From assembly GCA_036365455.1 (NCBI GenBank), contig JAWQUS010000010.1, positions 12,904,501-12,968,500 of the forward strand: a stretch of 64,000 bases of DNA, read 5' to 3'. The stretch comes from Macrosoma leucophasiata (taxonomy: Eukaryota > Arthropoda > Insecta > Lepidoptera > Hedylidae). The notes under the pieces are model-generated. The model was not told the origin of the DNA. It searched no databases and saw only the letters and a program-made list of their open reading frames with translations. A program made the translations under genes and the position numbers. This document shows, in pieces, positions 1 through 10,349 of the stretch (positions within the stretch are counted from its first letter, which is position 1; every line of letters starts with the position of its first letter).

Positions 1-138
1 TTGTTTATGGCCTTTTTGCCAATCCAAAATTTGATGTTTTCTACTACAATAAAATATTTTCTTGCATTTTGAACAATGTGATGGCCCCTTAATACCACAT
101 ACAACACATAGTTTTGGCCATTTATCCATGGAAAATAC
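1..138 (-). CDS. PDCD2: PDCD2 exon 3, MYND finger (partial, runs off window)
   Basis: The acceptor TTTACAACAG precedes base 138. 46 codons begin [15 protein letters not shown] and carry the spaced Cys and His ligands of a MYND finger, including CSKCKK and YCSRKHQ, before the window edge. Confidence 0.88.
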
Positions 139-747
139 CTGTTGTAAATAAAATGTTTTAATTAACATGCTCTTACAAAACATGAAATTTATTTGTCCAC
201 TTGCATGTCTGATATGTTTGTTATCCATTCTCACTAGCCAGAAATGTTATGAGATGCTCATGATATTAATGTTGGTTACATTATTTGTTACTTAATTTAA
301 GGTTGTCATACATCATCCTCTTTTTCTTCATAAGGATGGAATGAGTAAAACTCATTCTTTCGTTGAAGTTGACAGCGCAGTACTACAAAGTTATCTGCTG
401 AATTATTTTGACAGCATGCTCCATTTTTGCAAATAAATATAAATATTGTGCGATGAAAACCTTCACTTTTGTCTTCAAATGGAGCATAGATCTGGAACAG
501 AAATATTCATTGTAAGGAGAATGAAGAACAAACAATTGAAAGAAAATAGAGTAGAGTTGAACTTTACTTGACACAGGAATATTAAAGGATCATTGCATTT
601 TTTGCAGATTATTTCAGTAGGATTGGGCAAATTTCTTAGGTCCAACCACGCTGGCTTGCCTCCAACTTTACTTGGAAAGAATCTTGGATGTAAAAGCCAG
701 GTTTCCTTTTCTTCTAACACACCGATATCCACTGTTTTATTAGCCAT
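1..747 (-). CDS. PDCD2: Programmed cell death protein 2 (PDCD2/Zfrp8), 5' part of gene, three exons, continues past window edge
   Basis: Minus-strand gene whose first 166 codons are visible in exons 747-568, 491-312 and 138-1. All joints are phase 0 with GT/AG borders. The N-terminus ([13 protein letters not shown], then [20 protein letters not shown] and [13 protein letters not shown]) matches the PDCD2 N-terminal region. Exon 2 carries [19 protein letters not shown] and a CKNGACC segment. Exon 3 opens the MYND zinc finger ([18 protein letters not shown], then FYCSRKHQ). In the family, PDCD2 acts in 40S ribosome assembly as a dedicated chaperone of uS5, and the fly homologue Zfrp8 is needed in haematopoietic and germline stem cells. 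The C-terminal domain lies outside the window. Family assignment is firm; the far end cannot be checked here. Confidence 0.9.
312..491 (-). CDS. PDCD2: PDCD2 exon 2
   Basis: The acceptor TTCTGTTCCAG ends just before base 491. 60 codons follow, [11 protein letters not shown] through KEEDD-like acidic residues, up to donor GAT|GTATGA at 312/311. Phase 0 on both sides. Confidence 0.88.
568..747 (-). CDS. PDCD2: PDCD2 exon 1 (coding)
   Basis: 60 codons from ATG at 747-745 to the donor TGTCAA|GTAAAG, the last exon base being 568. The reading frame stays open into the intron as far as about 475, but that part loses family similarity and is intron read-through. Confidence 0.9.
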
Positions 748-783
748 TTCTATGCGTTAAGGTTTCTGATTTTTGATAGTTTA

Positions 784-791
784 TATCGATA
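784..791. promoter_or_regulatory. TATCGATA motif (DRE-like) upstream of PDCD2
   Basis: A perfect 8-bp palindrome TATCGATA sits 37 bp upstream of the PDCD2 start codon. In Drosophila this is the DREF-binding core promoter element of housekeeping genes. Position and gene class fit; use in this species is inferred. Confidence 0.5.
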
Positions 792-2512
792 GTGATTATT
801 TTTTTCAATCCATGCAAATGATGCGGTTTAAGATAACTTTTAGTAAGATATTTTTGTGTTGTGGAGGTCAGTCGACCACATCACATGCATGCGTGACGGA
901 CGTAACTATCACAGACCAATATAACTGTAACCACAGACCAAGTAAGTGACAGCACCTGACAGCTGACAATGCTGACATGACTATTGACTTGACTAGCTGC
1001 TAGCCAAGAAGCTTGAAGGTAAAAATGGAGCCCACACAATCCATACCTATTTGAGGCAAACCTAAATATAGCTATCTCTCTCTCCGGGGGCAGGCCGTCT
1101 CTTTCTAAGTAGGGTGACCATAAAGTTACAATTTTCCTGGGACATGACTGTGATTTTTATTTAAGATGACAAAGAGTCATTTTCAAAAAGTTGTCCCGTC
1201 AAGAAATTGTCAGGTAATTGTATCGTCAAGAAATGTCAAGAAAAATAATGGGTTTATGCATGATGAACTTCTGTAATATTTACAGCCAAGCAAAGACAAT
1301 AGGTGTGAACATTTTAACCCATTCAATGCCTTGCCTGCCGATTGTCTGGTGATTTTTTTTTATATCTCATGCCGAGCCTGCCGTTTTGGGTTTGGATTTT
1401 ATACTGAAAATATTCTGTTCAATGCTTAAATTGAGCTCAAACAATATGCATACATATATAAGGTTCCAAAAAAAGCGGCTACACAATCAGTTTGGATTGT
1501 GTAGCCGCTTTTTTTGGATATCTGTATTATATTATACCTCTATGTATCTGTATTATATTATACCTGTGTGGTATACTTATTATGTAAATTGAAATACAGT
1601 ATTCAGATTCTTCTTTTGGGAGTGATGATAGGTATACAGCGTTCGCTAAATATTTGCACCAAACAATGTGCTTTCTAGTTAAACATGCATGTGCACTGTT
1701 TAGCATCCTCAATACTCGTAAAATGTGACAGCATGTTTTGTTTATCAAAACAAGATAAGTAAGCTTTACCAATATTTTTTTTAGCCTATACTAAATGAGT
1801 TATTGGCAATAGCCAACTAAGCCAATAGTATAAAAATTAATTCAATTTATTTCTGGGCAAGAACTGATCAATGGTATAAAATCCAAAGACCTAATAGTTT
1901 CAACATATTGCATGAAGCCATCCAAATCAGGTAACAATTTGATGATGTCATGAAATTGTCTCATTCTTGACATCACGAAAGAACCTCAATCTTTAAATTA
2001 TCACTAAATTGTCAAACATATTCGTGTGACAAACATTGGATAATGTGCTTTAAAGTAACTGTAAACAATAATTAATATTGAATAAGAACAGTACATACTA
2101 TACATATCAAAATTATGTCTAAAAAGTGTCTAACTTTTTACACTTGCAATCCGAAGTAGTTTTTCTCACTAACATCGAATTTATAATAGCAGGTAAGATT
2201 GGATTTTGTCTATAGGGTTACGACTGGGATGCCCTATTTAAATTATACAAAAATGTGGTATTACTACCCTTCCAGATAGAAAATTTTCGTCACGAAAGTT
2301 TTGCTACGAAATTAAAAAAAAAACTGGGGACAATCATGTAAATCAATTTTTAAGAATCAATTAATGTATTTTACTTTTAAAACTGCAGTAGATCAGCAAA
2401 CGGTGTAATTGTTTATTAGAAGAATACTAACCATATCGTAATTTATATTGTAGAACAAAAAATACAGCGTATCAAACTGTGAAAGGTACGATGGGGACAT
2501 TCATATTTTGTA
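792..2512. other. Intergenic stretch without recognised gene
   Basis: AT-rich DNA. The open frames at 1386-1592 (plus) and 1527-1772 (minus) have no recognisable domain, and the first spans a perfect hairpin. Nothing else was identified apart from that hairpin at 1466-1517. Confidence 0.6.
1466..1517. repeat. Perfect inverted repeat (23-bp arms, 6-bp loop)
   Basis: Arms 1466-1488 and 1495-1517 are exact reverse complements (CCAAAAAAAGCGGCTACACA... and its mirror). The short A7/T7 ends would form a stable hairpin. It could be a tiny foldback element or a tip-to-tip duplication. Confidence 0.8.
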
Positions 2513-2968
2513 ATAGGTTGGGGAAAAAGTCTTTTCGCATTATAGTATGTATGAACTTGTAATAAAATCTCTTTGGCTGTAGTATTTGTATCTGGCTGGT
2601 TTTGGTATCATTGAAAGTTAAAATTTTAAAAAACATAACTCCAAATTCAAATTAGGCAAATGTGTGATTTTCATTTGTTTTTCGTACTGTCAAGATGTCT
2701 AGAATCTAATGAAGAAATTCGATACATTTTAAAATTTTACAACAAAAAAGGTAAAAATGCAACGCAAGCCGCGAAAAAAATTTGCGATGTTTATGGACCT
2801 AGTGCAATGTCTGTGAGAGTAGCACAAATTTGGTTTAAGCGTTTTCAATCCGGAAATTTTGATGTCAAAGGTGCACCTCGCTCTGGTCGCCCTATTACGG
2901 ATAAAATGGATGCCATTTTTGAAAAAGTGGAGCAAGATCGACATATCAGTAATTACGACGTAGCTGAA
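2513..2968 (+). mobile_element. 5' part of a mariner transposon (DD34D type), broken
   Basis: Begins with the terminal repeat AGGTTGGGGAAAAAGTCTTT, identical to the start of the copy at 28.9 kb. The transposase N-terminal DNA-binding region follows (NATQAAKKICDVYGPSA, VAQIWFKRFQSGNFDVK). The start is frameshifted relative to the other copy, because an extra base after ATG brings in TAA. Similarity stops at about 2968 after DVAEEL, where sequence of an LTR element begins. The catalytic region is missing. An inactive remnant. Confidence 0.85.
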
Positions 2969-3930
2969 GAACTTATAGATAGACTTATAGAAGATAACTT
3001 GGACAAACGTCACCGAGCCATGTCAAAAAATAATAATTTAATTTTCTTTAAAAAGATTACGCCTAAAAAGCATCTCGTAATTTTAGAGCTGTGTTTTAGA
3101 GTGCATTGTAAAAATCGACACCGTGTTAAATAACATTAAATGTCGTTAAAAAAATACAATGAAACAGAGCATACTGTTACTAAATATGCCCCAAAGTATC
3201 TTCTATAAGGCACAGATGTTACAATTTTGCCAAATGAACTGAAAAGAAAACTGAGTATGATTTATTTCAAGACAGGAAAAGAGCTCTAGCAAATACAATC
3301 AGATCACATAATTACAACAAGACAATTTATGACAAAAATCGAATAAATATAGACTTCAAAGTTGGTGATACTGTTTTTGTAGAAAACGGAAACAAACTTA
3401 ACAGAAAGAAGCTTGATGAATTAAAAATCGGACCTTAAAAGATAATAGGAAAACTATCAAACTCAATTTACAAGATAAACACTGACCATAAGAAATCAGT
3501 CTAATTTTTTCCTTAAATCGAAGTTGATTCCAGTTCCTGTGCATTTATGAACGCCCGTTGGTTTTCTTCTCTTAGGGGGGGGGGGGGGAAGATGTAAAAA
3601 AAACTATACATACTTTTCTTAAATAAAATTTCTCAATTCTAAATTGTGATAAACGTCACCGAGTTATGTCAAAAAATAATAATTAAGTTTCCTTTAAAAA
3701 GATTACGCCTAAAAAGCATCTCGTAATTTTAAAGTGCATTGTAAAAATCGACACCGTGTTAATAACATCAAATGTCGTTTCTTTAATTACAGGTAAGGTT
3801 TTATTATTGTAATAAAGTTATTTTAAACCAATCTATAGTGTACATGTAAAATAAATAAAAACAATAAATCTTTATTTACAGAGAAAGTCAGTTGTGTTTG
3901 ATTGACGGTGTCGATATAAAACATTATTGA
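2969..3930 (+). mobile_element. Internally deleted Ty3/Gypsy-like LTR retrotransposon remnant
   Basis: Two direct repeats of about 140 bp (about 3003-3150 and 3650-3780, sharing GATTACGCCTAAAAAGCATC) flank about 490 bp. The interior encodes an integrase C-terminal tail: KRALANTIRSHNYNKTIYDK, then VGDTVFVENGNKLNRKKLDE and KIIGKLSNSIYKI, with an in-frame TAA. A G14 run at 3575-3588 ahead of the second repeat looks like the polypurine tract. The repeats are read as LTR pieces. gag, protease and most of pol are absent, so it cannot move by itself. Confidence 0.7.
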
Positions 3931-4820
3931 AAATAATTCATAAATATATTTTACAAGCTGCAGTAGTTTTGTCAACATTTTTGAAACTTAGGAAGACATC
4001 GATGACACCACCAGGAGGAGGCACATTGATTTTTAGATTTTCATACTACATGCGTTAGTAACGCAGTCGAAATCAATAAACAAATTTTAATAAATTTAAT
4101 TTCTCTTTCAAGATAACCTGCTGCATACAGTCAGTTATATATTTAAATTATTGTACCAGAATATTAAAGCTGCACAAAATATTTGTTAAAGTTATAGTAT
4201 CATTTGACATCCTTCTCTAACATAAAGAAATTTGTTAAAGTTAGAGAGGGATGTAAAATGTTACAATAACGCACGTACAAATTGTATAATTGGCAAGGTT
4301 TTTTTTTTAATTAATAAGATAATATTCAAGAAATCATTACATTTTTTTTTCTCTCTCTCTCTCTTTTGGCAAAGGGTCGGATGTAAACCATAATTTGTCC
4401 ATAATGCCATTGGTCAAGTTTTCATCATCACATTTTAAATACTAAGATCCAATGAAAACAGTTACTGAACTGGCCATACATAACCGTTGATTAGGAAATT
4501 CAGGAACAAGGTAAGAAGTATCGAGCAACTGGGAATAATTCAGAAAGTATCGATACCTAGTAAAGTATCGGAACAAAAGTATCGTGTACAAAAATACTAG
4601 ATATCGAAACGAAAGAATCGATACTACTCAAGTATCGATACTTTTTGCGGATCCCTAACTGTCTTTATCTGAAATGATTAAGGTTTTTGGCGGGAACGCG
4701 GAAAAAAGCTGTGTCGCTGCGTGATATTATTTTCGAAATTTGTGTATAGTCGCGCTTTTATGTGTAAAAATGGTGGGATTTTTATCATAAAACATTCAAT
4801 AACGTTCAAGGGTATAGGAA
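3931..4820. other. Intergenic AT-rich stretch with small foldback
   Basis: No gene seen. 4207-4254 holds a short foldback (ACATCCTTCTCTAAC mirrored by GTTAGAGAGGGATGT), and the same motif recurs near 9195. 4535-4655 has the AGTATCGATAC cluster listed separately. Beyond these nothing is recognised. Confidence 0.5.
4535..4660. repeat. Cluster of AGTATCGATAC-type repeats ending GCGGATCCCTAA
   Basis: At least five variants of AGTATCG(ATAC) occur within 110 bp, followed by CTTTTTGCGGATCCCTAACT. The terminal motif resembles hAT-type transposon ends (TAGGGATC...), so this may be a terminal or subterminal repeat region. Two exact TATCGATA palindromes are included, which could mimic DRE sites. Confidence 0.4.
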
Positions 4821-4987
4821 AGTGCTATCATTAAGTGAAAAGTGATTTTCCATGTTGCCTCCATAACTTCGTAAAATCTCCTAGTAAAGTTCCCGTCACT
4901 TTACTGGAGCCATCATATCATATTGCACATGGAAGCATCCAATCATCGTCATCTTCCATAAGGATATTCATTGTCATCATAAATGAA

Positions 4988-5258
4988 GATTTGCTGTTAG
5001 GGACTTTAATCCGTGGCCGTAAAACAATTTAAAAAAATGAAATTATTAATCAATGAGGATAAGTTTCATAATGATTTGAAAAGATAATAATTATTGTAAT
5101 CTTACTGGAGTGTATGTGGTTTAATTTGCTGTTAAGAACTTTCATCCGTGGCCGTAAAACAATTAAAAAAAATGAAATTATTATTCAATGAGGTTATGTT
5201 TGATAATGATAATAAATTTTGTTAATTATTGTAATGTTACTGGAGTGTGTGTGGTTTA
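4988..5258. repeat. Tandem duplication, two units of about 135 bp
   Basis: Unit 1 (about 4988-5124) and unit 2 (about 5126-5258) share TTTGCTGTTA, ATCCGTGGCCGTAAAACAAT, AATGAAATTATTA and TACTGGAGTGT. They lie 230 bp upstream of the DUS4L start. The open frame at 4835-5032 runs into unit 1 and has no known domain. Confidence 0.7.
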
Positions 5259-5484
5259 TGTTAGTAAAAATAAATAACTTTGTAATATAATCATTCAGTT
5301 CAGTAAGTTTAATCAACGAAAGGTGTAAAAATAGGAACTTAACTCTATCATCTATTCCCTTTTCTACTGATATTCACAATATAACATCATTGGATATCCA
5401 CTATCCATCAATTTTGTTAACTTGATCCAAAGAATAAAGTAATATTATAGTAAAAAATCCCACGTAACTCCATAAAAGATAAAA

Positions 5485-5606
5485 ATGAAAAGAAAAAGTA
5501 ATGTTACAGACATGTTTGGGAATGTTAAAATTAATGATACGTATCTTAAAGTAAGTGCGCCGATGGTTCGTTATAGTAAAATTCAGTTTAGGACTCTAGT
5601 GAAGAA
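5485..5606 (+). CDS. DUS4L: DUS4L exon 1
   Basis: ATG in AAAAATGAAA. 40 codons plus 2 nt, ending at AAGAA|GTAAGT. It encodes the flavin-site strand VSAPMVRYS expected at the N-terminus of Dus enzymes, which is why this start is preferred over an intronic ATG at 5652. Confidence 0.9.
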
Positions 5607-6743
5607 GTAAGTAATTCATGTCGCAGATTATGAAGTCGTGTCTTTTATGTCTTGAATTGTGTTTTATCTGGTACCATTTGTTTCAGTTTTGGAGTGGACT
5701 TATGTTTTACTCCAATGATATTAGCTGATTCGTTTTGTCAGAACCAAAAAGCGCGGATGAGCGAGTTTTCAACAACTATTAGTGATACTCCCCTGATTGT
5801 GCAGTTTGCTGCCAACAATGTCAACGATTTTGTGGATGCATCTATGTTAGTATACCCTTACGCAGATGGAGTTGATTTGAATTGTGGATGCCCACAGAGA
5901 TGGGCTATGAAAGATGGTTATGGATGTGCTCTGCTGTCTAAACCTGAAGTGGTCCATGATTTAATAAAAAAAGTAAGAAGCAGTTTACCATCAAATTTCA
6001 GTGTCTCTGTTAAGATAAGGATATTAAATGATTTAAAGAAAACTATAAAAATGTGTCAGCAATTAGAAAAATGTGGGCTTGATTTTGTCACTGTGCACGG
6101 ACGCACTCCCACTCAGAAAAGTGGGGATGATATAGATATTGATTCTTTGAGGGAAGTATGTGATTCATTAAAAATACCGGTAATAGCCAATGGAAGTGTC
6201 AAAACATTGGAGGATGCAGACAGACTCCATGGTGCCTTGAGATGTAGTGGAGTGATGGCTGCTAGTGGAATTTTAACAAACCCTGCCTTATTTTCTGGGG
6301 TAAATAAGACTCCGCTTAGTTGCGTCAAATTGTGGATGGCTATGAAAGATGAAGCAGTTGATAAAATTACATTCCAGTGTTATCATCATCATTTGGTGTT
6401 TATGCTTGAAAAAGTGTTGAGTAGGCAACAAAAACAAATATTCAATCATCTAGGAAGTTTTGAGAGTGTTGATGATTTTTTGCTGAATGATGTACTTGAT
6501 AATAGTGAGCCAGATATAGATGTTAAATATAATTTAGATGATTTTGTTCTGTGTGAGTTTGCAGATGAAATCATAATGAAGCACACCAGCAAATGTAGAG
6601 GCTGCAGAAAAAGTGTGTGTTATTGTATATGTAGCAAATATAACTATGATGCTATTGATGGTAACTTTTTCTGTTCATATGTCCAGAACAGTGATGATGG
6701 TCTTGATTATATGGATAGTAATATATTTGAGGAGCATCTTTGA
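5485..6743 (+). CDS. DUS4L: tRNA-dihydrouridine synthase, DUS4-like (two exons, 392 aa)
   Basis: Exons 5485-5606 and 5687-6743 join at AAGAA|GTAAGT...TTTCAG|TTTT and give 1179 nt. The protein has the Dus TIM-barrel signatures: VSAPMVRYSKIQFRTLV (24-39), CFTPMILADSF (47-57), the FMN/catalytic loop NCGCPQ with Cys109, SVKIR, VHGRTP and ANGSV, then the DUS4 helical end CYHHHLVFMLEKVLSRQQKQ. Family knowledge: FMN- and NAD(P)H-dependent reduction of uridine 20a/20b in the tRNA D-loop. An AATAAA lies 5 nt after the stop codon. The protein has an acidic C-terminal extension of about 100 residues with a Cys cluster (CRGCRKSVCYCIC) beyond the usual DUS4L length of roughly 310-320. The downstream open frame can be read from 5652, but that upstream part is intron. 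Confidence 0.93.
5687..6743 (+). CDS. DUS4L: DUS4L exon 2
   Basis: Acceptor CATTTGTTTCAG. The exon completes codon 41 and encodes the rest of the enzyme to TGA at 6741-6743. Confidence 0.92.
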
Positions 6744-6921
6744 CTAAATAAAATATTATTGTTTGAAGTATGTACTTTTTCTTCTGTGTTTTCCTGGGTT
6801 ACATAACTGCATTATATCTACTATTCGGTTAATATGATCATGGTGGTAATCCCTACAGTAGATCATAAATCTATGTCCCTACTATATTATATATTATATT
6901 ATTATGTTTATATTTTCATAT

Positions 6922-7102
6922 TATTAATATTATAAATCTGAAAGTAACTGTCTGTCTGTCTGTCTGTTACCTTTTCACGTCCAAACGACTGAACCGATTT
7001 TAATGAAATTTGGTACAGAGATAGAGCTGACTTTGAGAAAGAATATAGGCTACTCCGAGTTATCCGACAACCACGCGGACGAAGTCACGGGCTACAGCTA
7101 GT
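6922..7102 (+). repeat. Short dispersed element ending AGCTAGT (family B)
   Basis: Starts TATTATAAATCTGAAAGTAA, then (TCTG)n, GAACCGATTTTAATGAAATT and an end ACGCGGACGAAGTCACGGGC...CAGCTAGT. This layout is common in Lepidoptera; the CTAGT end suggests a Helitron-like non-autonomous element. Class is inferred, repeat status is seen from other copies in this window. Confidence 0.7.
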
Positions 7103-7147
7103 TTGTAATATAACTTCACTGTATTCCTTGAAGGGATAGAAAAAAAA

Positions 7148-7204
7148 AAAAAAAAATTACCACTTTAAAACCTACCCTAGGTTTTAAAGTGGTAATTTTT
7201 TTTT
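7148..7204. repeat. Perfect 27-bp-arm hairpin
   Basis: Arms 7148-7174 and 7178-7204 with a CCC loop are exact reverse complements (ATTACCACTTTAAAACC core), flanked by A and T runs. Confidence 0.85.
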
Positions 7205-7278
7205 CCATAATTTACCTATATCTAACCATTATTATAGGTATATTTTTATATTATTATACCTACTATATCTTCTTTACT

Positions 7279-7505
7279 TACTAATATTATAAATCTGAAG
7301 AGCTTGTTTGTTTGTTTGTTTGTTTGCTTGAACGCGCTAATCTCAGGAACTACTGGTCTGATTTGAAAAAAACTTTCAGTTTTAGATAGCCCATTTATTG
7401 AGGAAGCATATTATATATTATATATGTATATAACATCACGCTAAGATGTATAGGAGAGGGTAGGTAATATTGCACCCGCGCGAAGCCGGGGCTGGCCGCG
7501 GGTTA
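7279..7505 (+). repeat. Dispersed element related to family B
   Basis: Opens ACTAATATTATAAATCTGAA with a (GTTT)n tract and GCGCTAATCTCAGGAACTAC. It closes with CGCGCGAAGCCGGGGCTGGC, the usual lepidopteran short-element end. Confidence 0.6.
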
Positions 7506-7895
7506 ATAAAATTAAAATAGGTTTAATTGAATAGGATTATCATTGGGATTATCAATTTGGTATGTAAAATTATGAAGAAATATAATATTTTTCAGCATGA
7601 CCACAATCAAATAGCAAACTGTTGGAATCCACAGCACTGTATTAATATTTCCATACAATGTTTATTTATCAGGAACACTTTACAAGCGAAGTAATCAAAC
7701 ATATGTGTTTAAAGTTTTATTTTCTAAATAAAATCAAAACTTGACTTCGATTTTATTGTAGTAAGCTTTCTTTAGTAGAGCTAATACTAAGCTCTACTAA
7801 GTATATAAAACACTATGGAAACAATATACATACCCCTTAAGATTTATTATCATCATATCATCAATTATTTTACGCGTTGTAGGTTAATATAAAGA

Positions 7896-8072
7896 AATAA
7901 CTCGCGGGCGTAGGCGCCACCGCATTACCTAATCTATCTGCCGCTACATTACCACCTGACCGGAACACGATAGTACTGAACAGTATCATTTAGCGACAAG
8001 TATATTAGGTAATGCGGTGATGCCTACGCCCGCGAGCTCCGTCACTGGAGCCCTACCACCAGTAAAAATCTT
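7896..8072. repeat. Head-to-head foldback of retroposon family A
   Basis: A plus-strand head fragment (CTCGCGGGCGTAGGCGCCAC...) is joined to a minus-strand copy ending GCTCCGTCACTGGAGCCCTA...ACCAGTAAAAAT. The two halves are inverted repeats of the same family A head. Confidence 0.75.
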
Positions 8073-8117
8073 ATGATAACTTAAGGACATGAGTTCTCTA
8101 ATGATATTAAATCCCTT

Positions 8118-8660
8118 AAACTCTACTGTTGGGCCAACCTACTAATCATAATCATCATCACTCCTGTCGAAAGACGTCCACTGCTGGGCAAAGAAAGGCC
8201 GAAGTGCGTCATTGGGGAGAATATGCCATAATCGCCACATTTGGCAGGCGGATTAGATAGCCCGGTGCTGGTATTCTGTTGGGGCCTTAAATTGTGAGAC
8301 AAAAGAGGAATTACTCCATTCTTTTGCGTCTGCACGTCTAAACCCCGCCAGAGAATATGAAATAATACTAACCCCGCTAACCAATTTTGGTTATTTAATC
8401 ACAGATGACACTGGACAGGGTGTCACCCCCAAACGGGTGGCATCTGGTTCGGGCCGCCCCCGTCGTCCCCCTATAGCTACGCCACTGCTGTTAGGTGCTG
8501 CTTTTACGAGTGTGTCTCAAAATAAAAAGGCGACAAAACGTTCGACAGCCAATCGAGTCGTCCCGTATAGCCAACATGACAAAAATTTTCTGACTGATGA
8601 CAAACTGTCATCTTGTCACAGACTTTTGAATGCCGACCCTGATTAAGAAATAGATTAGGA
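8118..8660 (-). repeat. LINE-tail-like fragment and unclassified GC-rich repeat
   Basis: 8150-8260 carries GACGTCCACTGCTGGGCAAA, typical of RTE-like LINE 3' ends in Lepidoptera. 8400-8490 (GGTGTCACCCCCAAACGGGT and GCCGCCCCCGTCGTCCCCCT) is a separate repeat-like block. The open frames at 8123-8335 and 8437-8646 fall inside and are not genes. Confidence 0.45.
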
Positions 8661-9242
8661 TGATAGAACAACATTAAAGCTTTCTAAGATATTATCTAGA
8701 TGGTTGTGAAACGAGTACAATTATTTTAGGAATCGGTACTTACTGCAGGCGTTAACGTTTAATTGCTCGATTAAATTACTGCTTTAGGTCAAAAAACTGT
8801 GGGTCAATTGTACTTACTTACTTCATGGCAGTCAACTAAGTAGTTACCTACACTAATTTAAAAGGGACATGTTTTTTTATACAACTTCTTGTACTTGCTA
8901 TTGCTTGCATACCTACCATAATTTACCTAGTAAATAGCGAGAAGTTTAGAGAGAGTTTTTTTAATAGGAAAGGGAAAAGATATGGCTACTAGATAGATCT
9001 AGGATCTAAGGAGGTACTAAGGTAATGTAAACTGTAGGTAATTATGCCATATAAACTTGATGTAATTTTTTTCATAGCTTAATATAGGTATAGATACCTA
9101 CTTAAATATTTTATGTAAAGTATTTCAGAATATCCCATTAAATATAAGATTGCACACACTGTATACTTAGCTTTAATAGACATTTTTTAAGTTAGAGAAG
9201 GATGTGAAATTTTACACTAACTTTAACTTTAACAAACATAGT
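8661..9242. other. Intergenic stretch, nothing recognised
   Basis: AT-rich with no coding signal. A short TTAGAGAAGGATGTGAAATT motif near 9195 is shared with the foldback at 4.2 kb. Confidence 0.5.
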
Positions 9243-9300
9243 GGTTAGGTAATGCGGTGGTGCCTACGCCTGCCAGCTTCATCACTGCAGCTCTACCAAT
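9243..9300 (-). repeat. Family A retroposon head fragment
   Basis: TTAGGTAATGCGGTGGTGCC through CAGCTCTACCA is the reverse complement of the family A head. Confidence 0.65.
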
Positions 9301-9598
9301 ATTTAGAAAAAAAATCCGCACATCGGATGTTTACTAGGAGGCCTATTTGCCACATGTTTACTTGTCAATACACGTAGAAGTTGAGATTGACAAATTAAGT
9401 ATGAGCTTTAGCGATAAAAAGTAATCCAAATACATAATTGATGGATAAGTGTTCGCAAACAAGTAAAATTTTAAACAAATGTACCCAATTTCGGGTAAGT
9501 ATGTGCAAACAAGTAAATTTTGGACCGTTAGTAGGACAACCGCGGTAACCCATAGTTCCATTAGAAAAAAGTGGTGGGTTGTGGTCTCGGATTAAACG

Positions 9599-9704
9599 TC
9601 AGTGTGTATTGGCGCGCAGACTCTGTGACGGGCTTCCGGGGAACCTCGTTCTGCGCGATTTTATTTGAACTTGTGTTCACCTGAAAGTTTGGATTGTTTA
9701 CGTT
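9599..9704 (+). promoter_or_regulatory. Candidate initiator and 5' UTR exon (possibly of the BTB-ZF gene)
   Basis: TCAGT at 9599-9603 matches the arthropod initiator. It is followed by about 100 bp of locally GC-rich unique-looking DNA ending at TTACGTT|GTAAGT, a strong donor. No start codon is used. The next downstream plus-strand coding exon is at 19178, whose first bases follow an acceptor, so this could be its 5' leader. Inference only. Confidence 0.28.
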
Positions 9705-10134
9705 GTAAGTTTTTTCAATATTTTTTTTTCGAAAACTATAATCATTGTTTGAAAATATACCTGCAACTGCAAATTAAGTGATATAATTTTAAGATGTGTC
9801 ATTTCCTGAATATTTAAAACACACACATCTGAAATATCTAATTAAAAAATAACTAGACAAATATCTACTTGGGTTAATATTATAAAGAGTTACTTGTAAT
9901 AAAGTACAAATAAATATAGGAGAGAAAGAAAAATTATCTTGTCTAACATGTGATGTTCAAATATTTTCAATCAAAGGACTAAGATTCAATTATGTTATTT
10001 AGGAAGGGCAAACGTTCACCTTGTGTTTCTAAATTAAAATAGGAACAGCACTTGTTGTGCCAGTCAGGCACATGCAGCTTGTTTGTGTTTGATATATTAT
10101 GTCGGATATTTCTCGCGGCGACATGTACCACATA

Positions 10135-10290
10135 ATAGTGATAATTTAACTATACTTGTAGTTTCCAGCACAGAATTAGTGCCTCAGGAGTGGCAACGAA
10201 TATACATTGGAATATCTGATTTAATATTCACAGTACAGTATCCACTTACCATCAGTGTGAACTGTACCTATGCTTAATTGCTACTATCAT
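10135..10290 (+). repeat. Diverged family A retroposon, 3' part
   Basis: GTGCCTCAGGAGTGGCAACG and CTTACCATCAGTGTGAACTG match the second half of family A at reduced identity. Confidence 0.5.
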
Positions 10291-10349
10291 AAAAAACAAC
10301 ACTGTTAGAATTAGCAATGACTATAAAAGCGGTAATTGTAATATTTTTA

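Noticed and set aside
5652..5686. Upstream start (MNCVLSGTIC...) for the dihydrouridine synthase
   Set aside because: This stretch is intron. The spliced exon 1 at 5485 supplies the conserved VSAPMVRYS strand, and the joint is in frame.
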